Of a stretch of 37,888 nt of DNA, positions 8,346 through 15,027 are shown piece by piece (within the stretch, counting starts at the first letter, position 1; the number at the start of each line of letters is the position of its first letter). The position numbers were made by a program, and so were the translations under genes. The stretch comes from Tannerella sp. (GTDB lineage: Bacteria; Bacteroidota; Bacteroidia; Bacteroidales; Tannerellaceae): assembly GCA_031258835.1 (NCBI GenBank), contig JAIRMH010000277.1, positions 1-37,888 of the forward strand, read 5' to 3'. Under the pieces are notes generated by a model. That model saw only the letters and a program-made list of their open reading frames with translations. It was not told the DNA's origin and ran no database searches.

Positions 8346-9278
8346 ATGAAATACGAATTATGCTGTATCGGACACATCACGTTAGACAAGATAACAACAC
8401 CACAGAAAACAATACAGATGCCGGGCGGGACGTCTTTTTACGTTTCGCATGCAATGAATAATTTTAACGATATAAACTATACTTTAGTCACCGCAGTAGG
8501 CGACCAGGAACGCCATGTGCCGGAAAAAATGCAGTCGCAGGGGATGAATATAACCATATTACCCAGTAAACATTCCGTCTATTTTGAAAATATATACGGA
8601 GAAAATTCCAATGAACGCAAACAGCGTGTAAGGGCGAAAGCCGACCCTTTCAATATCGAACAATTACAAGACATTGACGCGAAAATATTTCATCTCGGTG
8701 CGTTATTGGCCGATGATTTTCCATTGGATATAATCCGTCATCTTGCAGGTAAAGGCCGTGTATCGGTAGATTCGCAGGGATATCTCCGGGAGGTGCGCGA
8801 TACGCATGTTTATGCCGTCGACTGGGACAATAAACGGGAAGCGTTACAATATATCCATTTCCTGAAAGCGAATGAATATGAGATGGAAGCACTGACGGGA
8901 TATAAGGAGATGCAAAAAGCGGCAAAGACACTCTACGAATGGGGAGTAAAAGAAGTGATCCTTACATTCGGCAGCACAGGCTCCCTGATCTACGACGGCC
9001 ACCGTTTTTATCGCATACCGGCTTATATGCCTAATGCAGTTATAGATGCAACCGGATGTGGAGACACTTATATGGCCGGATATCTGTACCGGCGGGCAAA
9101 AGGTGCATCCATAGAAGAAGCCGGGAACTTTGCCGCGGCGCTGTCCACACTCAAAATCGAACGTTCGGGGCCTGTACAGGCTTGCATGGAAGACGTCATA
9201 AATGTTTTGAGAAATAAGGATACATGTCCTGTTACGCCTTCTTTCTCCGGCAAACGACCGCTGCATAAACGAATATGA
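8346..9278 (+). CDS. PfkB-family carbohydrate/cyclitol kinase
   Basis: A ribokinase-fold protein of 310 residues from the preferred ATG. The frame is open back to 8298, but that extension would overlap the promoter and is not ribokinase-like. The N-terminal substrate-binding motif GGTSFYVSHAMNNF is at about residues 27-40. The C-terminal PfkB signature DATGCGDTYMAGYL starts at D234, with D240 as the expected catalytic base in the anion hole. The family phosphorylates a hydroxyl of sugars, nucleosides or, in some archaea, myo-inositol, using ATP. Its neighbours are an opposite-strand sugar-type permease and a nucleotidyltransferase/CDP-alcohol transferase group, so the product may feed nucleotide activation. 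The 3' end overlaps the convergent permease gene by 47 bases. Substrate is unknown. Confidence 0.88.
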   Translation: MKYELCCIGHITLDKITTPQKTIQMPGGTSFYVSHAMNNFNDINYTLVTAVGDQERHVPEKMQSQGMNITILPSKHSVYFENIYGENSNERKQRVRAKADPFNIEQLQDIDAKIFHLGALLADDFPLDIIRHLAGKGRVSVDSQGYLREVRDTHVYAVDWDNKREALQYIHFLKANEYEMEALTGYKEMQKAAKTLYEWGVKEVILTFGSTGSLIYDGHRFYRIPAYMPNAVIDATGCGDTYMAGYLYRRAKGASIEEAGNFAAALSTLKIERSGPVQACMEDVINVLRNKDTCPVTPSFSGKRPLHKRI

Positions 9279-10485
9279 CGACGAATGCCGAAAGAGGCGT
9301 CAGAAATGAAAACGTCATATCCCGATAATCGGCAGCCATTCCCATCAACACCGTGCCGGCAGCGCCGCCTATCGGCGTCATCATAAGCACGGCGGACGCT
9401 TTTTGTGTAAGAGACCCTAACCCTTTTATCGACAGCGCAAAAATCGTCGGGAACATAATCGATTCGAAAAGAAATATCAAAACAGACGCGACGAACGAGA
9501 CTAGATGAAGATCAAGAACAACCAGCGCCGTCATCAGTACCGTACTCGCGGCACAACAAAGGAGTACGATCTCGGCACGGACAAAACGCATTATCCAACT
9601 GCCGGCAAAACGACCGCACATAAACAAAAACAAACCTGCGGAAAGAACGATCGAGGATATAAGATTATGATTCAACGTCATATTAAATACGTCGATAATA
9701 AACGTATTAATCCATTCCGCCATACGATTTTCCGTCGCATAATTAATAAAGAATGAGTTAATGGCAATCTCTGCAATCTCATAACAAAACAAAGCAAAAA
9801 GCCCGAACATGAACATCGGATGCCGTAAAAGATTCCGAGACTTAGCCGCCGGAGTCCCATCATCTTTACTGCCCACAACAATTTCCGGCAATTTAACGCG
9901 CGAGAACAGCGCGGCGATGAGAAGGACGACGATACCGATAAATATATATGGCACAGAGATATTCGGAGTGTCGCTCGAAAAACAATAGACACCTCCGAGC
10001 AAAGAGCCGAATATACAACCCATCCCATTAAACGATTGCGCTCTGTTTATACGGCTGGCGGCAGTCTCCGGCCTGCCAAGCAGCGTAACATAAGGATTTG
10101 CCGCCACTTCAAGGCATGCAAGTCCACAGCCTATGACAAAAAGTAGAAACAGGTAATATCTGAATATAAAATTCCCGAAAAACCGGCTCAACACAAATGC
10201 CAGCGCCGCTCCCCCAAAAGCAACAAGACCGACGACGACGCCACGCCGCGTACCAAACTTACGAATCAGCATACCGGCAGGAACAGCCATCAGGAAATAA
10301 GCCAAATATGTCACAAACTGTATCCATGACGCCTGCGTCTTGTTAATTTGAAAAGTCTCCTGGAAAAACGGATTCAACACATCCAGTATTGCGCGTGTAA
10401 ATCCCCAGAGAAAGAAAAAAAATGTAATAAGGACAAACGGCAACCAATACCCATCTCCTACCAACGAATGTTTCTTATTTTTCAT
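9232..10485 (-). CDS. FucP-type major facilitator sugar/H+ symporter
   Basis: A polytopic inner-membrane protein of 417 residues with about 12 hydrophobic segments. The FucP/GluP/NagP subgroup is indicated by FFLWGFTRAILDVLNPFFQ at the first helix and by the motif ANPYVTLLGRPETAASRINRAQSFNGMG after helix 4. An in-frame GTG at 10491 would add two residues; the ATG at 10485 is preferred. It would import a monosaccharide or similar polyol with protons. Transcription is convergent with the kinase gene, with overlapping 3' ends, and divergent from the nucleotidyltransferase gene. A palindromic promoter lies in the gap between the last two. The link to the kinase's substrate is inferred from position only. 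Confidence 0.88.
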   Translation of the reverse strand: MKNKKHSLVGDGYWLPFVLITFFFFLWGFTRAILDVLNPFFQETFQINKTQASWIQFVTYLAYFLMAVPAGMLIRKFGTRRGVVVGLVAFGGAALAFVLSRFFGNFIFRYYLFLLFVIGCGLACLEVAANPYVTLLGRPETAASRINRAQSFNGMGCIFGSLLGGVYCFSSDTPNISVPYIFIGIVVLLIAALFSRVKLPEIVVGSKDDGTPAAKSRNLLRHPMFMFGLFALFCYEIAEIAINSFFINYATENRMAEWINTFIIDVFNMTLNHNLISSIVLSAGLFLFMCGRFAGSWIMRFVRAEIVLLCCAASTVLMTALVVLDLHLVSFVASVLIFLFESIMFPTIFALSIKGLGSLTQKASAVLMMTPIGGAAGTVLMGMAADYRDMTFSFLTPLSAFVVIFVYAAVVCRRKKA

Positions 10486-10576
10486 ACGCACATTAATCCA
10501 ATAAATTAAAAATTCAATTAATCATTAACAACTAATCTCTATTCGACGCAAAGTAAATATATTTTTTTGACGGAAT

Positions 10577-10588
10577 CAAATATATTTG
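10577..10588. promoter_or_regulatory. Palindromic -7 element reading as a promoter on both strands
   Basis: CAAATATATTTG is a perfect 12-bp palindrome between divergent genes. The plus strand reads TATATTTG (10581-10588) and the minus strand reads the same box (10584-10577). On the minus strand a TTTG -33 box (CAAA at 10603-10606) lies 18 nt away. No good -33 box is seen for the plus strand. It could drive the permease, the nucleotidyltransferase gene, or both in competition. Confidence 0.5.
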
Positions 10589-10621
10589 TATTTTTACGCC
10601 TTCAAATTCGGATATTATAAG

Positions 10622-11404
10622 ATGAATTATGCTATTATTGCAGCCGGCGAAGGTTCACGATTAGTGAACGAAGGTATATTTACACCCAAGCCATTGATTT
10701 GTATCGGAGGTGAACGAATGATCGACCGCCTTATCAGGATTTTCATGGCAAACGATGCGGAATCCATAAACGTCATCGTAAACCTTGAAATGCGGGAAGT
10801 ATACGAACATCTCCGCCTGCTCCGGGTACCCGTCCCACTGAATATCATACATAAAAGCACCCCAAGTTCGATGCACAGCTTTTATGAACTGTCGCCGGCG
10901 CTCGGAAACGCCCGTTTTTGCCTTACAACCGTCGATACGATATTTCGCGAAGAGGAGTTCGCGCAATATATCAGGGCTTTTAAACATGCCGACATAGATG
11001 GTTTAATGGCTGTCACGGATTATATCGAAGACGAGAAACCGCTCTATGTAGAAACCGACGAACACATGACAATTCATGGTTTTCACGATGAGAACTGCAC
11101 AGGTTCACACTATATATCAGGAGGCATATACGGCCTTAACAACAAATGTTTGCCGATCCTGAGAGACGCTGTCGCAGAAGGAATGTCAAGATTACGCAAC
11201 TATCAGCGACAACTTGTCAAATGCGGATTAAAACTCAAAGCATGGCCATTTTCAAAAATAATTGATGTCGATCATCCGGAAGATATCCGTAAAGCTGAAG
11301 ACTTCCTGAACTCAACAGGAGCATCTCCGGAAACAACAAATAAAGACAAAAATGACAAAAAAAACGATTACAGGGATCCGGCGTGCATCGATTTTTTCTC
11401 CTAA
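10622..11404 (+). CDS. Nucleotidyltransferase (sugar-1-phosphate / polyol-phosphate type)
   Basis: 260 residues from the ATG at 10622. An upstream frame extension to 10586 exists but begins within the promoter. The N-terminal Rossmann-like signature AIIAAGEGSRL with TPKPLICIGGERMIDRLI (about residues 4-40) is the NTP-binding GxGxR...PKP motif of NTP-transferase enzymes. These join NTP and a phosphorylated sugar, choline or inositol to give an NDP-activated product. TTVDTIF at about residue 103 fits the metal-binding Asp region. It overlaps the next gene by 53 bases. With a CDP-alcohol transferase encoded two genes downstream, a cytidylyl product is an attractive guess, as in the inositol-phosphate cytidylyltransferase pathway. 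The nucleotide specificity is not visible. Confidence 0.85.
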   Translation: MNYAIIAAGEGSRLVNEGIFTPKPLICIGGERMIDRLIRIFMANDAESINVIVNLEMREVYEHLRLLRVPVPLNIIHKSTPSSMHSFYELSPALGNARFCLTTVDTIFREEEFAQYIRAFKHADIDGLMAVTDYIEDEKPLYVETDEHMTIHGFHDENCTGSHYISGGIYGLNNKCLPILRDAVAEGMSRLRNYQRQLVKCGLKLKAWPFSKIIDVDHPEDIRKAEDFLNSTGASPETTNKDKNDKKNDYRDPACIDFFS

Positions 11405-12215
11405 TCACATAGGTAACGATGCGGCAATATTTACAGGTACGGCAGATTATCTTCGCGAAAAAGGATATGAGGTAACTGTTTACACGGAACAATCTTTTCT
11501 TTCAATGCAAAAAAAATCGGAACGCGTATTTACCATGTTGCGAAACAGGCAGGCAATACACCGGTTGCAACAATGGGAAACGGAAGGATGTAAATCCGTC
11601 AATTCCGCATATGGAATAGAAAATGCCGAACGCGAACGGATGACAAAACTTCTTACTGAAAATAACATCCCATATCCCGACAGTATGATCGTCAACACAC
11701 ACGACAATGTCATTCCGTTGCTCGAACAGCGGAAATACTCGTCGTGCTGGCTTAAACGCAGTGATTTTCATGCTATTCACCGGGAAGATGTCACCTATGC
11801 GCGACATCCTGAAGAGGTACAGGAGATGCTATCCGAATATGCGTTGCGCGGCATAGAAAAAGTTGTTATAAACGAACATATCGAAGGCGACCTTGTAAAA
11901 TTCTACGGCGTCGCAGGGTCTTCTTTTTTCTATTGGTTTTATCCTTTTGAAAACAGTCATAGCAAATTCGGCCTCGAAAAAATCAATGGAGAAATACGCG
12001 GCATCCCGTTCAAAGAAGACGAACTCCGCGATATCTGCCTGAAAGCGGCTAAAATACTAAATCTGGTCGTTTTCGGAGGAGACTGCATCATTTCGACCGA
12101 CGGCGTAATACGTGTCATCGACTTCAATGACTGGCCGTCATTCGCTCCATGCCGCAGAGAAGCGATACCGGCTATCGGCGATATAATTATAAAAAACACC
12201 TCGGACAGGCGTTAA
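11352..12215 (+). CDS. ATP-grasp-like protein of unknown substrate
   Basis: 287 residues. The N-terminal segment RRASIFSPNHIGNDAAIF resembles the pre-ATP-grasp strand-turn. The central part has WLKRSDFHAIHREDVTYA and GIEKVVINEHIEGDLVKFYGV, fitting the ATP-binding strands (WLKR lysine, VINEHIEGD hinge). The C-terminal GGDCIISTDGVIRVIDFNDWPSF supplies acidic/amide metal ligands (D257, N259). ATP-grasp enzymes ligate a carboxylate to an amine or thiol, and a few are inositol-phosphate kinases. The start overlaps the nucleotidyltransferase gene by 53 bases, implying translational coupling. Fold assignment comes from motif reading only; a role in modifying the headgroup made by its neighbours is inferred. 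Confidence 0.65.
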   Translation: MTKKTITGIRRASIFSPNHIGNDAAIFTGTADYLREKGYEVTVYTEQSFLSMQKKSERVFTMLRNRQAIHRLQQWETEGCKSVNSAYGIENAERERMTKLLTENNIPYPDSMIVNTHDNVIPLLEQRKYSSCWLKRSDFHAIHREDVTYARHPEEVQEMLSEYALRGIEKVVINEHIEGDLVKFYGVAGSSFFYWFYPFENSHSKFGLEKINGEIRGIPFKEDELRDICLKAAKILNLVVFGGDCIISTDGVIRVIDFNDWPSFAPCRREAIPAIGDIIIKNTSDRR

Positions 12216-12240
12216 GTAAATAATTTAGTAATAATCAAAA

Positions 12241-13152
12241 GTGGAAAAAAAAATAACATTACAGGACACTCTTAAATCGCAGGATACGGAAGAATGGATA
12301 GACCTCGTTTTTTACCGTCCGATAGGTTATCGATGGGCGCTGTTTTTCAGGAAGATAAATGTCCGTCCGAACACTGTCACTATAATGTCCATAATATTAG
12401 GCATGACAGCAGGCGTTATGTTTTATTTTACTGATTTACGCCTGAATATGATCGGTATGCTCCTTCTCGTATGGGCAAACTCCCTCGATAGCGCAGACGG
12501 CCAACTGGCGCGCATGACCGGACAGTATTCGCGCACAGGACGCATACTCGACGGCGCCGCCGGCGATTTATGGTTCTTCTCTATCTATGCCGGTATATGC
12601 CTGCAACTTACACCGGCGTGGGGCTTATGGATCTGGATACTTGGCGCCGCCGCCGGCTATTTCCATAGTAAACAGGCGGCCATGGCCGATTATCTGCGCA
12701 ATTTTCATCTGTTGTTTGTTAACGGACGAAACGGAAGCGAACTTGACGATTCTAAGGATCTTAAAGAACGCGCCAAAGCTATCTCATGGAAAAACGACGG
12801 CGTCGAAAAACTTTTCATGCTTTTTTATATCCCGTATACAAAAGGACAGGAAGATTGGATACCGGAAGTCCGGAAACTGAAAAACGCAATGAAAAAAGAT
12901 GACGGTAATATGGAAATACCTGTCGGCTTCAAAGATGACTTCCGTCGGGAGAGCAGGCCGATGATGAAATATACGAACATATTATCCTTTAACACCCGTG
13001 TAATTGTAATGTTTATCACCATTTTTGCACATCTCCCCTGGATATATTTCGTGTTCGAACTGACGATTATGAATATCGTACTTGTTTATATGTTGCATAA
13101 TTATGGAAATATCTGCAAAAGGTTTAATCTTCGACTACGGGGGGACAATTGA
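12241..13152 (+). CDS. CDP-alcohol phosphatidyltransferase family protein (GTG start)
   Basis: 303 residues, starting at GTG; a stop codon lies just upstream in frame and no nearby ATG fits. The family motif is present: D83-x2-D86-G87-x2-A90-R91-x8-G100-x3-D104, then D109. The last spacing is x4, not the canonical x3. Several membrane helices follow (TIMSIILGMTAGVMFYF; MIGMLLLVWANSL; WGLWIWILGAAAGYF; IVMFITIFAHLPWIYFVF). The insertion of about 90 residues before the last helices is rich in charged residues. The family moves a phosphorylated group from a CDP-linked donor onto an alcohol within the membrane, for example phosphatidylinositol-phosphate synthase or di-myo-inositol-phosphate synthase. 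With the encoded kinase and nucleotidyltransferase, a CDP-polyol donor and lipid-alcohol acceptor are plausible. The downstream gene overlaps by 50 bases. Confidence 0.87.
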   Translation: MEKKITLQDTLKSQDTEEWIDLVFYRPIGYRWALFFRKINVRPNTVTIMSIILGMTAGVMFYFTDLRLNMIGMLLLVWANSLDSADGQLARMTGQYSRTGRILDGAAGDLWFFSIYAGICLQLTPAWGLWIWILGAAAGYFHSKQAAMADYLRNFHLLFVNGRNGSELDDSKDLKERAKAISWKNDGVEKLFMLFYIPYTKGQEDWIPEVRKLKNAMKKDDGNMEIPVGFKDDFRRESRPMMKYTNILSFNTRVIVMFITIFAHLPWIYFVFELTIMNIVLVYMLHNYGNICKRFNLRLRGDN

Positions 13153-13798
13153 CACAAACGGCGTTCATTGGGGAGAAGTCTTCCGAAGCGTTTACGAACG
13201 ATACAGTGTACCCGTAACGCTTGATGAATTTCGTAACGCATACGTGCAGGTCGAACGGGCATTGGGTAACGGGCAGGTGATACATCCGGATCACACATTC
13301 GAAGAAACGCTTCACATAAAACTGAAACTCCAGTTCGAGATCCTGAAAATAAATGATTTATCCTTAGCCGGGAAAATAGCGGAGGCCTGCTATTCGGAAA
13401 CCCGGCAGACGACGCTTCGGGCGGCGAAAATATTAGACGATCTGAAAAAATGCTACCCGATCGTTCTGGCGTCGAATTTTTATGGAAACCTGCGAACCGT
13501 ACTCGACGAATTCAATCTCAGCAAATACTTCTGCCATGTAATCGAATCCGCCGAAGTCGGCATACGAAAACCGAACCCGGCCATATACGCATTGGGAATA
13601 AAAGCGCTCGAATTACATCCCGAAGAGGTAGCGATCATCGGAGATTCATACAAAAACGATATTCATCCCGCGAACCTACTCGGCTGTCCCTCGATATGGC
13701 TAAAAGGCAAAGGATGGGACAACGAAGACGACGCGATCGAACATCCATGTATAATAAAAGACTTTGCAATGCTAAGAAATTTGTATCCACGGCACTGA
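13103..13798 (+). CDS. HAD-superfamily hydrolase
   Basis: 231 residues from ATG 13103; a longer frame from 13082 is possible but lacks fold support. Motif I is LIFDYGGTID with nucleophile D11; the usual second Asp of DxDxT is Gly13. Motif II is PIVLASNF. Motif III is VGIRKPNPAIY (Lys). Motif IV is VAIIGDSYKNDIHPA. The alpha-helical cap between motifs I and II marks subfamily IA. It probably removes phosphate from a small molecule or lipid intermediate of the cluster. The altered motif I leaves the exact chemistry open. It overlaps the CDP-alcohol transferase gene by 50 bases and is the last gene of the group. Confidence 0.85.
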   Translation: MEISAKGLIFDYGGTIDTNGVHWGEVFRSVYERYSVPVTLDEFRNAYVQVERALGNGQVIHPDHTFEETLHIKLKLQFEILKINDLSLAGKIAEACYSETRQTTLRAAKILDDLKKCYPIVLASNFYGNLRTVLDEFNLSKYFCHVIESAEVGIRKPNPAIYALGIKALELHPEEVAIIGDSYKNDIHPANLLGCPSIWLKGKGWDNEDDAIEHPCIIKDFAMLRNLYPRH

Positions 13799-13815
13799 CA
13801 AAACAACATTCTCTT

Positions 13816-13847
13816 TTTGCGAGTATAACATTATATCATTATTTTTG
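13816..13847 (+). promoter_or_regulatory. Bacteroidetes promoter P1 upstream of the AraC regulator
   Basis: TTTG at 13816-13819, a 20-nt spacer, and TATTTTTG at 13840-13847 match the consensus exactly. The implied start is near 13853. Confidence 0.75.
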
Positions 13848-13876
13848 CATCCACAAATATTTTTCTTTTTGAATTA

Positions 13877-13908
13877 TTTGAAACTGTGTAGGAAAATATA
13901 TAAATTTG
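13877..13908 (+). promoter_or_regulatory. Bacteroidetes promoter P2 upstream of the AraC regulator
   Basis: TTTG at 13877-13880, a 20-nt spacer, and TAAATTTG at 13901-13908. This is a second exact match, 61 bases downstream of the first; the implied start is near 13914, about 38 bases before the ATG. Confidence 0.78.
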
Positions 13909-13951
13909 TAGCGTTATTAGAGATCGGATTTGTTCTTAAAATATTCCGTTT

Positions 13952-14860
13952 ATGTTGGACGAATACAATGACTTGGAAACTCGGTTTAAATATCTTATCT
14001 CGAACGATAAAGATAAGAAATTCGGCTTGTGGGTAAATACTGTGGGCTTTGAGTGTATTCTGCCCAATTCGCACTATCCGTTGAAAACCCATCCTTCGGG
14101 CTATTTTTTTAATCCCCTCAAGGGACGTACCTTGCACGAGTACCAGTTGCTTTATATTACAAAAGGCAAAGGTATGTTCGCTTCGGAAAACATGCCCGAA
14201 AAACAGGTCGGCAAAGGCTCGTTATTCATTCTTTTCCCCGGTCAGTGGCACACGTTCCACTCTTTGAAGGAAACGGGGTGGAACAGTTATTACATTGGTT
14301 TTGAGGGAACGGTGATTGATAATTTAGTGAAAGAAGGTTTTCTTTCCAAAGAAAAACCCTTGCTCGAAGTGGGGCTAAACGAGGAACTGGTATCCCTGTT
14401 TTCGCGGGCTCTTGAAGTTGCCAAAGCCGACAAAATGTCGTCGCAACAGTATTTGGCAGGCATTGTGCTGCTTTTGATTGGAACTATATTGTCTATCACA
14501 AAAAACAGCAATAACTATGTTGACCAAAAAATTGAACAGGCAAAAATCATTATGACCGAAAATGTTTTGGATAGCATTGACCCCGAAAAACTTGCTACCG
14601 AGTTGAATGTCAGCTACTCATGGTTTCGCAAAACATTCAAGGATTACACAGGCTTCGCTCCCGCCCAATACTTTCAAATACTGAAACTCCGGGAAGCCAA
14701 ACATTTATTGATAGAAAGTCCTTACAATGTGAAGGAAATTTCTTTTATGCTGGGCTACAAATCCACAAATCATTTTTTCTCTTTGTTTAAAAAGCACTTC
14801 GGGACTACTCCTTTGGAATACCGTCGCTCTACGGCAATACAAAAAAACAAACCCGCATGA
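13952..14860 (+). CDS. AraC-family transcriptional regulator
   Basis: 302 residues. The N-terminal half (about 30-135) looks like a cupin sensor domain (LHEYQLLYITKGKGMFASEN, GSLFILFPGQWHTFHS). The C-terminal ~100 residues hold the double helix-turn-helix: LATELNVSYSWFRKTFKDYTG and VKEISFMLGYKSTNHFFSLFKKHFG, then the conserved TPLEYRR. These proteins bind a small ligand and activate nearby genes. It is transcribed from two consensus promoters and precedes the secreted LRR protein and tandem susCD genes, so it is the likely regulator of the large locus. Ligand is unknown. Confidence 0.93.
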   Translation: MLDEYNDLETRFKYLISNDKDKKFGLWVNTVGFECILPNSHYPLKTHPSGYFFNPLKGRTLHEYQLLYITKGKGMFASENMPEKQVGKGSLFILFPGQWHTFHSLKETGWNSYYIGFEGTVIDNLVKEGFLSKEKPLLEVGLNEELVSLFSRALEVAKADKMSSQQYLAGIVLLLIGTILSITKNSNNYVDQKIEQAKIIMTENVLDSIDPEKLATELNVSYSWFRKTFKDYTGFAPAQYFQILKLREAKHLLIESPYNVKEISFMLGYKSTNHFFSLFKKHFGTTPLEYRRSTAIQKNKPA

Positions 14861-14907
14861 CGGCGTAATCATACCGTGTTCCACCTTCCCTGCAATGCAA
14901 ATTAAGC

Positions 14908-14946
14908 ATAAAAAAACGGTTTTGTCAAATTGCGACCTTTTTTTAT
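14908..14946 (+). terminator. AT-rich hairpin, possible bidirectional terminator after the AraC gene
   Basis: ATAAAAAAACGG (14908-14919) pairs with CCTTTTTTTAT (14936-14946) with one bulged base. The T-run itself forms the right arm. Confidence 0.4.
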
Positions 14947-14979
14947 CAAAACGAATATCCAGAAAGAAAATATTCCATC

Positions 14980-14987
14980 TACCTTTG
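14980..14987 (+). promoter_or_regulatory. Candidate -7 element before the LRR protein gene
   Basis: TACCTTTG fits TAnnTTTG and lies 41 bases before the ATG. No TTTG is found 20 nt upstream. This would suit an activator-dependent promoter, for example one served by the adjacent AraC protein. Confidence 0.4.
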
Positions 14988-15027
14988 CGCCATGAATTAT
15001 AAACACCCATTTTAAAACATTATTATC

